64,000 bases of DNA, from the NCBI RefSeq assembly GCF_026240015.1, contig NZ_JAPIUX010000004.1:1-64000 (forward strand). Direction: 5' to 3'. Source of the stretch: Acetobacter farinalis. Lineage in GTDB: Bacteria > Pseudomonadota > Alphaproteobacteria > Acetobacterales > Acetobacteraceae. The notes below the pieces were generated by a model. The model ran no database searches. It had not been told where the DNA came from and saw only the letters and a list, made by a program, of their open reading frames with translations. Positions 45,363-54,483 of the stretch are shown piece by piece. Made by a program: the position numbers and the translations under genes. Numbering within the stretch: the stretch's first letter is position 1; every line of letters starts with the position of its first letter.

Positions 45363-46694
45363 ATGAAGCTTCGTTTTGCGCCCAGCCCCACCGGCATGCT
45401 GCATGTTGGCAATGCCCGTCTTGCTCTTGCCAATGCCCTGTTTGCCCGCCGCCACGGCGGCAGCTTTCAGCTGCGTATTGATGACACGGATACAGAACGC
45501 TCCCGTGAAAGCCATGTCGAGGCGATCCGTACCGATCTGACATGGATGGGCATTACGTGGGATGAAAGCTTCCGCCAGACCGACCGGCTGGAACGCTACG
45601 CGCAGGCCATCAAAAAGCTGAAGGCCTCTGGCCGCCTCTATCCCTGCTTTGAAAGCGAGTATGAACTCGCCGCCAAGCGGGAAACACAAATCCGCCAGCG
45701 CCGCGCCCCGGTGTATGACCGCGCCATGCTCAAACTGACACCGGAGCAGCGCGCGCAGGCTGAAGCCAATGGCAAAGTGCCTTACTGGCGCTTCAAACTA
45801 TCCGATACCGTTGTCCGCTGGCGCGATCTGGTGATGGGAGACTGCCATGTCAAACTCCCCTCCGTATCTGACCCGGTTCTGGTGCGCACGGACGGCACCG
45901 TGCTCTACACGCTGGCCTCTGTGGTGGATGATCTGGAAACAGGCATCACACACATTATCCGGGGTGAAGACCATGTGACCAACACAGGCGTTCAGCTGGA
46001 TATTGCGGAAGTACTGGGGGCCAGACCGGACCATTTCCGCTTTGCGCACCTGCCTCTGCTGCTGGACGAGAATGGCGGCAAGCTCTCCAAACGCTTTGAT
46101 TCCCTCTCCCTGCGCACGCTGCGTCAGGATGGCATTGAACCTGAAGCCCTCACGTCCTATCTGGCGCGCCTGGGCAGTTCGGATGATCCGGTTCTGCTGC
46201 CCTTCACGGAGCAGGCTGCGGTCTATGATATCTCCCACATCTCGCGTTCCGCTGCGCGGTTTGACACGCACCAGATGCTGGGGCTGAACCACAAGCTACT
46301 GGGCCAGCTTCCCTTTGAAGCCGTGAAGGACCGCCTGCCCGAAGGCGCGACGGAAGCCTTCTGGCTGGCTGTGCGCGGCAATCTGGACATGCTCTCCGAA
46401 GCGCGCCCGTGGCTCACCGTAACCGACGGCACGCTGGTTCCCCCCGTGCAGGAAGATGAGCAGGATTTCCTGAAACTGGCGGCCGAGCTGCTGCCTGCGG
46501 AACCGTGGGACACCACAACGTGGAAAACATGGACCACCGCCCTGCGTGAGCAGACAGGCCGCTCCGGCAAGGCCCTGTTCCGCCCCCTCCGTCTGGCGCT
46601 GACGGCTGAGGAGCATGGCCCCGAACTCAGTGACCTCCTGCCACTGATTGGCCGCGCCCGCGCCCTCTCGCGGCTGGTGCCCGGAACCCTCTAG
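45363..46694 (+). CDS. gltX: Glutamyl-tRNA synthetase
   Basis: A 443-residue class I aminoacyl-tRNA synthetase. The HIGH motif appears as HVGN in PSPTGMLHVGNARLAL, and the KMSKS loop is KLSKRFD (about 240). The zinc-binding region is partly degenerate. Acetobacteraceae usually carry two GltX copies, one of which serves Glu-tRNA(Gln) for GatCAB; which one this is cannot be told here. It follows the small acidic protein by 66 nt. Confidence 0.95.
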   Translation: MKLRFAPSPTGMLHVGNARLALANALFARRHGGSFQLRIDDTDTERSRESHVEAIRTDLTWMGITWDESFRQTDRLERYAQAIKKLKASGRLYPCFESEYELAAKRETQIRQRRAPVYDRAMLKLTPEQRAQAEANGKVPYWRFKLSDTVVRWRDLVMGDCHVKLPSVSDPVLVRTDGTVLYTLASVVDDLETGITHIIRGEDHVTNTGVQLDIAEVLGARPDHFRFAHLPLLLDENGGKLSKRFDSLSLRTLRQDGIEPEALTSYLARLGSSDDPVLLPFTEQAAVYDISHISRSAARFDTHQMLGLNHKLLGQLPFEAVKDRLPEGATEAFWLAVRGNLDMLSEARPWLTVTDGTLVPPVQEDEQDFLKLAAELLPAEPWDTTTWKTWTTALREQTGRSGKALFRPLRLALTAEEHGPELSDLLPLIGRARALSRLVPGTL

Positions 46695-46704
46695 AAGACC
46701 CACT

Positions 46705-46727
46705 CCCCCGCCCCGGCACGGCGGGGG
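46705..46727 (+). other. Hairpin between gltX and pncA
   Basis: CCCCCGCC and GGCGGGGG form an 8-bp GC stem with a 7-nt loop, 5 nt before the AAGGAGG of pncA. No T-run. It may affect pncA translation. Confidence 0.45.
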
Positions 46728-46746
46728 CCATAAGGAGGCCTGCCCC

Positions 46747-47343
46747 ATGATGACAGACACCATGCCTCCACAGAAACCCGGCCCTGCCGATGCCCTGCTG
46801 ATTATTGATGTGCAGAATGATTTTCTGCCCGGTGGCGCTCTGGCCGTGCCGGATGGCAACGCCATTCTGCCCGCCCTCCAGCATCTGGTGCGCCTGCCGT
46901 TTGGCATGATTGTCACCTCGCAGGACTGGCACCCAAGCCAGCACATTTCATTTCAGCCACAAGGCCCGTGGGTGCCGCATTGCGTTGCCCGGACAGAGGG
47001 TGCGGCTCTCGCCGCAGGACTTTCCCTGCCCGCAACGGCACAAGCCGTTTTCAAAGGCACGCTGCCGGAGCAGGACAGTTACTCCGCTTTCGGCGGGGCG
47101 GACGAGCACGGCACACCGCTGGCCACCCTTTTGCAGCGCCATTCTATAACCCGCGTTTTCCTGTGCGGACTGGCGCTGGATTACTGCGTGAAGGCCACAG
47201 CACTGGATGCACGCGCCAACGGCCTTCAGACCCTTGTCCTGATGGACGCCTGCCGTGGCATTGCGCCCGACCAGACGGAAACGCTCCAGACCCTGCGCGC
47301 TGCCGGAGTATTACTGCGCACCTCGCAACAACTCGACGGCTGA
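46747..47343 (+). CDS. pncA: Nicotinamidase
   Basis: A 198-residue enzyme deamidating nicotinamide to nicotinate, feeding PncB. The catalytic triad is D21 (IDVQNDF), K103 (FKGT) and C147 (DYCVK); the metal ligands D60, H62 and H66 are in SQDWHPSQH. All are present, so the protein should be active (and could activate pyrazinamide). A consensus AAGGAGG precedes the ATGATG at 46747. An open frame continues upstream into gltX but has no role. Confidence 0.95.
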   Translation: MMTDTMPPQKPGPADALLIIDVQNDFLPGGALAVPDGNAILPALQHLVRLPFGMIVTSQDWHPSQHISFQPQGPWVPHCVARTEGAALAAGLSLPATAQAVFKGTLPEQDSYSAFGGADEHGTPLATLLQRHSITRVFLCGLALDYCVKATALDARANGLQTLVLMDACRGIAPDQTETLQTLRAAGVLLRTSQQLDG

Positions 47344-47356
47344 GATTTTCCGGCAT

Positions 47357-47389
47357 CGTTTGAATTCAGGCACGCCGTGTATTCAAACG
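47357..47389. repeat. Perfect 9-bp inverted repeat
   Basis: CGTTTGAAT (47357-47365) and ATTCAAACG (47381-47389) flank 15 bp. It lies 14 bp after the pncA stop and about 170 bp before the Tat phosphatase gene. It could be a weak terminator (no T-run) or an operator. Confidence 0.7.
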
Positions 47390-47560
47390 CCCTTTGACAC
47401 AGCCTTGAACCCGCAGCCCGGAAATCCGCACAGCGAAGCTGCGTCTCTCAGGAAATATCTTTTCCTCCAAACACACTTTCCAGCCGTGACAGACCTTGGA
47501 ACATAAGGCACTCTTGCCACCTGTTCTGATCACATCCGTGTCCGACAGTCTGGAATCCGT

Positions 47561-48874
47561 ATGCAGCCGTCTCTCTCCCGCCGCTCTTTCGGTCTGAGCC
47601 TGTTTGGTCTGGGCCTGACTGGCCTTCCGGCTCTTCCCCGCGCAGCACAGGCTGCCTCCTCCCCCAGCATGGCCTCCCCCGTCATGACCTCGGATGTGCC
47701 GCCACCCACTCTGGAAATCCTGAAATGGGCTCCCGCCACACGCCGGGCCTTGCAAACGCTGATGGATGCACACGGCCACTATGCCGAGGGCTATGACCCC
47801 ACCCAGCGCCCCTATGCAGTGATCGACTGGGATGAAAGCGCCATTGCCGGCAATGTTCAGGAAACCCTGTTCCATTACATGCTGGACCATTTCAGCTTCC
47901 TGCTCCCCGCCGCACAGTTTCAACACCTGCTGGATACAGGCATGGGAGAGACACTCCTTCCGGCTCCCTTCAGAAACATGGCCGGACACACCATCAGTTT
48001 TTCCGGGTTGAGACAGGATATTCTGGAAGATTATCAGGCACTGGCCGCCCATTACGGGCACAGGCCGCACCCGCTCCCGCATGAAGAGCTGATGGAAGAT
48101 GCCGCCCTGCTGGCCTTCCGGGCCAGAATGGCCCTGTATCATCAGGCCCTGCGCGCCGCACAGGGTGAGGAGGCCGCACAGAAAATGCTGGTCCGCCTGC
48201 TGGCAGGCCAAACCATACAGGATGGTGTGGCCCTGACCCGCGCCGCCAATGAAGACGCACTTGGCCAATCCATCGGCCAGAGCACATGGAAAAGCCCGGC
48301 AAGCCGTGCAGGCCGAACCGGCCCCGTGAGCGTGACCATCACGCAGGGGCTGCGGCTGACCCCGGAAATGGCCGATCTTTTCCAGATTTTGCAGGAACAG
48401 GGCATAGACCCGGTTATCTGCACATCGTCACTGGAAGATTGCGTTGCCATTTTCGCAACATCTGCCGAATATGGCTATAATTTACCTCGGGAGCATATTC
48501 TTGGCGCACGCCTCGCCCACCATAAGGGCGTGTATAGCGCCACCGAAGATGCCAGTTCCCCTTTCCCGTTCGGCGCAGGAAAAACCGCCCTTCTCCGCGC
48601 TCATATGGCGCTTCGGAAAAAACCGCCACTGCTCGTTTTCGCGGGAGAAGACAGCTCGGCAGACCTGTTATCCGCTTTCCCGGAAACACCCTTATGCTGC
48701 CTGATCAACCGGAAATACCCAGCCGCCATGCAGCCTTTTCTACAAAAAGCCCTCAGCCAGCGCGGCACCGCCACCCCGCGTTACGTGCTGCAGGGGCGCG
48801 ATGAAAACACCGGGGAATGGCGCCCGGATGAAGCCAGCATTTTTCTGGGCGAGACCACGCCGCGCCTGCCATAA
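47561..48874 (+). CDS. Tat-exported HAD-like phosphatase
   Basis: A 437-residue secreted protein. A twin-arginine signal (SRRSFGLS, then a hydrophobic stretch) ends near AAQA-A (about residue 31). Motif I of the HAD fold is D89-W-D91-E-S93, motif II is the ICTSS region, and a lysine in GAGKTALL plus acidic FAGEDSSAD fit motifs III and IV. This pattern resembles secreted phosphorylcholine phosphatase-type HAD enzymes, but the substrate is unknown. Tat export suggests cofactor loading or folding in the cytoplasm. It stands alone between pncA and the ilv genes. Confidence 0.75.
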   Translation: MQPSLSRRSFGLSLFGLGLTGLPALPRAAQAASSPSMASPVMTSDVPPPTLEILKWAPATRRALQTLMDAHGHYAEGYDPTQRPYAVIDWDESAIAGNVQETLFHYMLDHFSFLLPAAQFQHLLDTGMGETLLPAPFRNMAGHTISFSGLRQDILEDYQALAAHYGHRPHPLPHEELMEDAALLAFRARMALYHQALRAAQGEEAAQKMLVRLLAGQTIQDGVALTRAANEDALGQSIGQSTWKSPASRAGRTGPVSVTITQGLRLTPEMADLFQILQEQGIDPVICTSSLEDCVAIFATSAEYGYNLPREHILGARLAHHKGVYSATEDASSPFPFGAGKTALLRAHMALRKKPPLLVFAGEDSSADLLSAFPETPLCCLINRKYPAAMQPFLQKALSQRGTATPRYVLQGRDENTGEWRPDEASIFLGETTPRLP

Positions 48875-48932
48875 CATCCAGAGCCCCCAGTGCTGAGGCA
48901 AGCAAGGCTGAGGCACACAGAGCACCGGGCGT

Positions 48933-48964
48933 AAAAAAGGCCCGCCGGACAAACCGGCGGGCCT
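48933..48964 (-). terminator. Rho-independent terminator of ilvC
   Basis: AGGCCCGCCGG and CCGGCGGGCCT form a perfect 11-bp stem with a 5-nt loop. Read on the minus strand it is followed by six T. It ends the ilv operon and may also stop transcription from the convergent phosphatase gene. Confidence 0.93.
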
Positions 48965-48997
48965 CTTCCTGAAAAATGCCAGTCTCTGGCAGTCTTC

Positions 48998-50017
48998 TTA
49001 GTTCTTGGTTTTGTCAACCAGACGGGATTTTGCAATCCACGGCATCATGCCACGCAGTTTTGCACCAACGGCTTCAATCTGGTGCGCATCATTCCGGGCG
49101 CGGGTTGCCTTGAACCCAACGTTACCGGACTGGTTTTCCAGAATGAAGTTACGGACAAACGTGCCGTTCTGGATGTCAGTCAGAATGCCTTTCATGGCCT
49201 TCTTGGTTTCCGGCGTAATCACGCGCGGGCCGGACACATATTCACCATACTCAGCCGTGTTGGAAATGGAGTAGTTCATGTTGGCGATACCGCCTTCATA
49301 AATCAGGTCCACAATCAGCTTTGTTTCGTGCAGGCACTCGAAATATGCCATTTCCGGAGCGTAACCGCCTTCAACCAGCGTTTCAAAGCCAGCGCGGATC
49401 AGCTCGACCAGACCACCACACAGAACAGCCTGTTCACCAAACAGATCGGTTTCCACTTCTTCCTTGAAGCTGGTTTCGATCACGCCGGCGCGGCCACCGC
49501 CAATAGCGGAAGCGTAGGAGAGCGCGATATCCAGAGCGGAGCCGGATTTGTCCTGCGCAATCGCGACGAGGCAGGGCACGCCGCCGCCACGCTGATATTC
49601 AGAACGCACCGTGTGGCCGGGGCCTTTGGGCGCAATCAGGAACACGTCCAGATCCGGGCGGGCTTCAATAATGCGGAAATGAATGGCCAGACCATGCGCG
49701 AACGCCAGAGCCGCACCCTGCTTCAGGTTCTTTTCCAGAGAGTCCTTGTACAGGCTGCCCTGACCTTCATCCGGTGTCAGCACCATGACAACATCGGCCC
49801 AGGCGGCTGCCTTGTCCGGTGTCATCACGGTAAAGCCGGCCTGCTGGGCCTTTTCAACAGCGGAAGAGCCTTCACGCAGGCCGATCACGATATCCTTTAC
49901 GCCACTGTCTTTCAGATTGTTGGCGTGGGCATGGCCCTGGCTGCCGTATCCGATAACAGCAACTTTTTTGGATTTGATCAGATTCACATCGGAATCGCGG
50001 TCGTAATACACGCGCAT
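48998..50017 (-). CDS. ilvC: Ketol-acid reductoisomerase
   Basis: A 339-residue class I enzyme that isomerises and reduces acetolactate (and acetohydroxybutyrate) in valine, leucine and isoleucine synthesis with NADPH. The Rossmann motif is VAVIGYGSQGHAHA; APKGPGHTVRSEY and the C-terminal ETDLFGEQAVLCGG and ECLHE-type metal residues are present. I chose MRVYYDRDSD at 50017, the family start, with an upstream ATG two codons earlier; an AAAGAGA site lies before it. Confidence 0.97.
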   Translation of the reverse strand: MRVYYDRDSDVNLIKSKKVAVIGYGSQGHAHANNLKDSGVKDIVIGLREGSSAVEKAQQAGFTVMTPDKAAAWADVVMVLTPDEGQGSLYKDSLEKNLKQGAALAFAHGLAIHFRIIEARPDLDVFLIAPKGPGHTVRSEYQRGGGVPCLVAIAQDKSGSALDIALSYASAIGGGRAGVIETSFKEEVETDLFGEQAVLCGGLVELIRAGFETLVEGGYAPEMAYFECLHETKLIVDLIYEGGIANMNYSISNTAEYGEYVSGPRVITPETKKAMKGILTDIQNGTFVRNFILENQSGNVGFKATRARNDAHQIEAVGAKLRGMMPWIAKSRLVDKTKN

Positions 50018-50079
50018 TGTCATTTCTCTTTGTTCCTTATCTGTCTCTGTCAGAGCGGTTGCGCCCTGCTCTTTCACCT

Positions 50080-50598
50080 TCAGAGGGACTGAATCGTCTG
50101 TGGCCCACGGCAGATTGCAGCAACTCCCGTACGGGAGACCTCAACCAGCCCAAGCGGACGCATCAGTTCGATGAAACTGTCAAGTTTGTCCGTGGAGCCT
50201 GTCAGCTCAAACACGAAAGACGACGCCGTGGTATCCACCGCCCGCGCCCGGAAGGCCTGCGCAATGCGCAGCGCCTCGGTGCGGGGCTCACCGGAAGACA
50301 CCACCTTGATCAGCGCCATTTCCCGCGCGACATGCGGGCCTTCCGCTGTCAGGTTCACCACGCGGGAAACCGGCACCAGACGCTCCACCTGTGCCTTGAT
50401 CTGCCGGATATCGGCAGGGGTGCCGGTAGTCACGATATTCACACGGGACTGCATGCCAAGCTCATCCACCGGAGCCACGGTCAGGCTCTGGATGTTATAG
50501 CCGCGCCCGGAAAACAGGCCGACAATACGGGCCAGCGCCCCGCTTTCATTATCGACCAGAAGAGAGATGACCGCAGAGCCGGGAGTTTCCTGCTGCAT
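50080..50598 (-). CDS. ilvH: Acetolactate synthase, small regulatory subunit
   Basis: A 172-residue ACT-domain protein that binds valine and regulates the large subunit. The N-terminal ACT domain has ISLLVDNESGALARIVGLFSGRGYNIQSLTV; the C-terminal IlvH domain follows. The start is MQQETPGSAVISLL at 50598, where homology begins. Located between ilvB and ilvC, as usual. Confidence 0.96.
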   Translation of the reverse strand: MQQETPGSAVISLLVDNESGALARIVGLFSGRGYNIQSLTVAPVDELGMQSRVNIVTTGTPADIRQIKAQVERLVPVSRVVNLTAEGPHVAREMALIKVVSSGEPRTEALRIAQAFRARAVDTTASSFVFELTGSTDKLDSFIELMRPLGLVEVSRTGVAAICRGPQTIQSL

Positions 50599-50668
50599 TG
50601 AAAAACTTCCTGAAAACACGCCAGAACAAACCGTGCGCACGGCACGGCGGAGAAGGAAAGAAAGCCGG

Positions 50669-52483
50669 TTAGACGAGCATCATTCCCTCACGCGTCACCT
50701 TGGCGCCACGCTCTTCCTGTTCCGGCCCAAGGATCATCTCATTATGCGCCGCACCGGAAGGGATCATGGGGAAGCAGTTTTCCCCCTCCGTCACGCACAG
50801 GTCCACCACCACCGGGCCATCATGCGCCAGAGCCGCGCGAATGGTGTCATCCAGTTCGTCCAGACGCGTGGCACGCAGGCCCCTGGCATGGAAGCTTTCC
50901 GCCAGCTTTACAAAATCCGGCAGGGCATCACTATAGCTTTCGGAATAGCGTGAGCCGTGCAGCAGTTCCTGCCACTGGCGCACCATACCCATATAGTGAT
51001 TGTTGATGATGAACAGCTTCACCGGCAGGCGATATTGCGCAATGGTGCCCAGCTCCTGAATGTTCATCAGGGTTGAGGCTTCACCCGCAATATCCAGAAC
51101 CAGCGCATCCGGATGCGCGACCTGCGCGCCAACAGCGGCAGGCAGACCATACCCCATGGTGCCCAGGCCGCCCGATGTCAGCCAGCGGTTCGGCTCATCA
51201 AACCGGAAATACTGGGCCGCCCACATCTGGTGCTGCCCGACTTCGGTCGAGACATAGGTCTCGCGCTTTGTCTCACGCGCCAGTTCATAAATCCGGCGGA
51301 TGGCCTGCTGGGGCTTGATAATGGCATCAGGGGCCGGGTCCTGCGAGAAACGCAGGCAGTCCAGCGCACGCCATGCCTCGATCTGCTCCCACCACGCCGC
51401 CAGTTCTGTCTGGTGCCCGTAGGCTGGCTGGCTTTCCCATTCCTCGATCATCATGGTGATGATGCGCCCGGCATCCCCCACAATGGGCTGATCCACGTGA
51501 ATGATCTTGTTGATCTGGGAGGGATCAATATCCGCATGGATCTTGAAGGAGTCCGGAGAGAACGCATCAACCCGGCCCGTCACACGGTCATCAAACCGGC
51601 TGCCGAGGGCAATCAGCACATCACACCCATGTGTGGCCAGATTGGCCTCATACATGCCGTGCATGCCCAACATGCCCAGATACTGCGCATCCGAACCCGG
51701 ATAGGCACCAAACCCCATGAGCGTGGAAGTGATGGGAAAGCCCGTCAGCTTCACCAGTTTGCGCAGGTTCGCACAGGCTTCAGGACCGGCATTAATCACG
51801 CCACCCCCGATATAGAACAGCGGGCGGCAGGATTTTTTCATGGCCGCCACTGCACGCTTCACGGCATCACGGTCCGGCTCAGGCATGCGTTTGGCCACAC
51901 GCGCCGTGGTCTGGCTGGCCGCGGCATAAGGCGCATTCCCCACCGTGATGTTTTTCGGCAGGTCAATCAGCACCGGGCCGGGGCGGCCGGAGCGGGCAAT
52001 GGCGAACGCTTCATGCACCGCAGGCGCCAGATCTTCGGGCTTGCGCACCAGATAATTGTATTTTGTCACCGGACGGGTGATGCCGGTTGTATCCGCTTCC
52101 TGAAACGCATCATTCCCGATCAGGGAAGAGGGAACCTGCCCGGCAAGGCAGACCAGCGGAATGGAATCCATCAGGGCATCCAGCAGGCCAGTAACCGCAT
52201 TGGTCGCGCCGGGACCGCTGGTGACGAGCACAACCCCCACCTTCCCGGTGGAGCGGGCATAGGCTTCCGCCGCATGCACGGCGGCCTGCTCATGCCGCAC
52301 CAGAATATGCCGGATGCGGTTCTGGCGGAACAGGGCATCATAAATCGGCAGCACGGCACCGCCGGGGTAGCCGAAAATAACCTCCACACCCTGCTCATCA
52401 AGCGCGCGCATAAGAACTTCCGCACCCGAAAGGGTCTGCGGTTTCTGTGCATCGGGTGCTGAAGAGGCGGTTTGCGGCGTCAT
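50669..52483 (-). CDS. ilvB: Acetolactate synthase, large catalytic subunit
   Basis: A 604-residue thiamine diphosphate enzyme joining two pyruvates (or pyruvate and 2-ketobutyrate). The catalytic glutamate is in HEQAAVHAAEAYAR; FGYPGGAVLPIYD, TSGPGATN and the ThDP motif GEASTLMNIQELGTIAQYRLPVK...NNHYMGMVRQWQ are intact. The ATG at 52483 is preceded by AGGA; an earlier ATG at 52501 lacks a site. The miaA stop is 38 nt upstream. Confidence 0.97.
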   Translation of the reverse strand: MTPQTASSAPDAQKPQTLSGAEVLMRALDEQGVEVIFGYPGGAVLPIYDALFRQNRIRHILVRHEQAAVHAAEAYARSTGKVGVVLVTSGPGATNAVTGLLDALMDSIPLVCLAGQVPSSLIGNDAFQEADTTGITRPVTKYNYLVRKPEDLAPAVHEAFAIARSGRPGPVLIDLPKNITVGNAPYAAASQTTARVAKRMPEPDRDAVKRAVAAMKKSCRPLFYIGGGVINAGPEACANLRKLVKLTGFPITSTLMGFGAYPGSDAQYLGMLGMHGMYEANLATHGCDVLIALGSRFDDRVTGRVDAFSPDSFKIHADIDPSQINKIIHVDQPIVGDAGRIITMMIEEWESQPAYGHQTELAAWWEQIEAWRALDCLRFSQDPAPDAIIKPQQAIRRIYELARETKRETYVSTEVGQHQMWAAQYFRFDEPNRWLTSGGLGTMGYGLPAAVGAQVAHPDALVLDIAGEASTLMNIQELGTIAQYRLPVKLFIINNHYMGMVRQWQELLHGSRYSESYSDALPDFVKLAESFHARGLRATRLDELDDTIRAALAHDGPVVVDLCVTEGENCFPMIPSGAAHNEMILGPEQEERGAKVTREGMMLV

Positions 52484-52521
52484 TTTATCCTGATCTCCCA
52501 TGAGAGGGCTGGGCCGCATCT

Positions 52522-53523
52522 TTAGGGAACCTGATGCGCATCGTCAATCCCGGAAAGAATAAAAGAAATAATTTCATCCAACTTTCTTTCCGAAAATTTC
52601 CCAAACGCTGACGCGCAGATATCAAGATCGTATGTCAGCCCCTCTTCCGCCAGCGCATGATGCGCAAACCAGGTCGCCTGACGCCGCGTGTAACGGCCGG
52701 TTGCAAGGATTGCGAGACGTGTGGCGTCCTCAACGGACATCTCCCCGCGCAGCACGGCCGCAAGCTCAGGCACACCGTGGGCACGCATGGCAGGCAAGGC
52801 AGGGTCCAGCTTTTGTGCCAGCAGCGCCTGCACCTCTTCCATCGCCCCCTGCGCCAGCATGGCTTCAAACCGGGCGGCGATTCTGGCGCGCAGGTCCGGC
52901 CGGGGGGGCAGCAGGCGCACGGCCACAAACCGGCACGGGGCCGGAGGCAGCCCCGGCTGCGCCTGCCACCATGCCAGACTGCGGCCCGTGCCACGCCAGA
53001 CTTCCCACGCCCGTGAAACACGCTGCGAATCAACCGGCTGCAGCCGCGCCGCCATTTCAGGATCAACCTCCGCCAGCCGGGCATGCAGCGCAGGCGCGCC
53101 CTCCTCCGCCACCAGCGCGCGCGCCTCTGCACGGGCCTCCTCCCCGCATTCGGGAATTTCCGCCAGACCATCGGTCAGGGCACGCAGATACATGCCTGTC
53201 CCGCCGCACAGAATAGGCAGGCGGCCTGTGGCCCATGCCTCCTCCATCGCGGCCAGAGCCTGTGTGCGCCACCAGGCCACGCTGCCTTTTTCAGAGGCCG
53301 GCAGCACGCCATACAGCCGGTGCGGCGCGGCCTGCTCATCCGCCTCGTCCGGGCGGGCGGTCAGCACACGCAGGTCCGTGTACACCTGCATGGAATCCGC
53401 ATTGATAATGGTCCCGCCAAACCGCTGCGCCAGAGTCAGCGCGAGAGCCGATTTCCCCGAGCAGGTCGGCCCCGCGATAATCAGTGCTGCGGGTCTGGTT
53501 CGCTGGTCTTCCGCTTGCTTCAT
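52522..53523 (-). CDS. miaA: tRNA dimethylallyltransferase
   Basis: A 333-residue enzyme adding a dimethylallyl group to A37 of tRNAs reading UNN codons. The nucleotide loop is AGPTCSGKS and DSMQVYTDLRVLTARP follows. The start is MKQAEDQRTRP at 53523 with AGGA upstream. The gene reads into ilvB with a 38-nt gap, an arrangement seen in other alphaproteobacteria, and is divergent from serB. Confidence 0.95.
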   Translation of the reverse strand: MKQAEDQRTRPAALIIAGPTCSGKSALALTLAQRFGGTIINADSMQVYTDLRVLTARPDEADEQAAPHRLYGVLPASEKGSVAWWRTQALAAMEEAWATGRLPILCGGTGMYLRALTDGLAEIPECGEEARAEARALVAEEGAPALHARLAEVDPEMAARLQPVDSQRVSRAWEVWRGTGRSLAWWQAQPGLPPAPCRFVAVRLLPPRPDLRARIAARFEAMLAQGAMEEVQALLAQKLDPALPAMRAHGVPELAAVLRGEMSVEDATRLAILATGRYTRRQATWFAHHALAEEGLTYDLDICASAFGKFSERKLDEIISFILSGIDDAHQVP

Positions 53524-53556
53524 GCGGGCATTCCTGTCACACACCGATGTGAAATG

Positions 53557-54447
53557 ATGAGCCATGTCCTGACACTTGTCGCACAGCGCGACACCACCAC
53601 TCTTGATAGCACCACCATCGCCCTGGCGCGTGATACGCTGGATGGCGCACGGGATATAACCGTTCTCTCACCGGAAGAAGCGGTGGATATTCCCTGCCCC
53701 GCCACGGCGCATGCACGCCTGCCTGCCCTGCATGCCGCACTGGAAGGCCGGGCGATTGATGCGGTCCTGACACATCAGGACGGCCGACGCAAACGCCTGC
53801 TGGTGTCGGACATGGACAGCACCATTGTGGCGAACGAAACGCTGGATGATCTGGCCGCCCATGCCGGGCTTGGCGAAAAAATTGCCGCCATTACCGCCCG
53901 CTCCATGAATGGTGAACTGGATTTTGCCACGGCCCTGCGGGAGCGCGTGGCACTGCTGGCGGGTTTTCCGTCTTCCCTGCTGGAAAAGGCCTGGAAAGAC
54001 GTGACCCTGAATGACGGGGCGAGGGAACTGGTGCAGACCATGCGCGCCCATGGGGCCTACACGGCCCTTGTCTCCGGCGGCTTCACATTTTTCACCTCCC
54101 GCGTGGCGGACCTGTGCGGCTTTGATGAAGACCACGCGAACACGCTGCTGCTGGATGATGCGCAAACCAGCCTGACGGGCGAGACAGGCCACCCGGTTCT
54201 GGGGCCGAACACCAAGCTGGCCCTTCTGGAAAGTCTGGCCTTCGCGCACGGCATTCCGCTGGCGGAGACCGTGGCCATCGGAGATGGCGCCAATGACCTG
54301 CCAATGCTGAAAAAAGCCGGTCTCGGGCTGGCCTTCCATGCCAAACCCATTGTGCGGCAGAGTGTGCCTGCCCAGATCAACCGGACATCGCTCAGAACAG
54401 CCCTGTTCGTACAAGGCTACCCGGCCTCCGTTTTTTCAGGCAGTTAA
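53557..54447 (+). CDS. serB: Phosphoserine phosphatase
   Basis: A 296-residue HAD enzyme for the last step of serine synthesis. An N-terminal ACT-like region (about 1-70) precedes the HAD core: VSDMDSTIV (D nucleophile), SGGFTFFTSRVA (motif II), GPNTKLALL (lysine, motif III) and GDGANDLPML (motif IV). The ATG at 53557 follows another ATG. Divergent from miaA, with 33 bp between starts, so the two promoters overlap. Confidence 0.96.
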   Translation: MSHVLTLVAQRDTTTLDSTTIALARDTLDGARDITVLSPEEAVDIPCPATAHARLPALHAALEGRAIDAVLTHQDGRRKRLLVSDMDSTIVANETLDDLAAHAGLGEKIAAITARSMNGELDFATALRERVALLAGFPSSLLEKAWKDVTLNDGARELVQTMRAHGAYTALVSGGFTFFTSRVADLCGFDEDHANTLLLDDAQTSLTGETGHPVLGPNTKLALLESLAFAHGIPLAETVAIGDGANDLPMLKKAGLGLAFHAKPIVRQSVPAQINRTSLRTALFVQGYPASVFSGS

Positions 54448-54483
54448 AGCCGAACCCCGGCACGGAAGGAGGAAGACCACACC

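Noticed and set aside
51113..52462. Plus-strand 449-codon frame opposite ilvB
   Set aside because: Shadow of ilvB; repetitive composition and no recognisable domain.
53083..53556. Upstream extension of the serB frame to 454 codons
   Set aside because: The added part lies antisense to miaA and has no homology; serB homology begins at the ATG at 53557.
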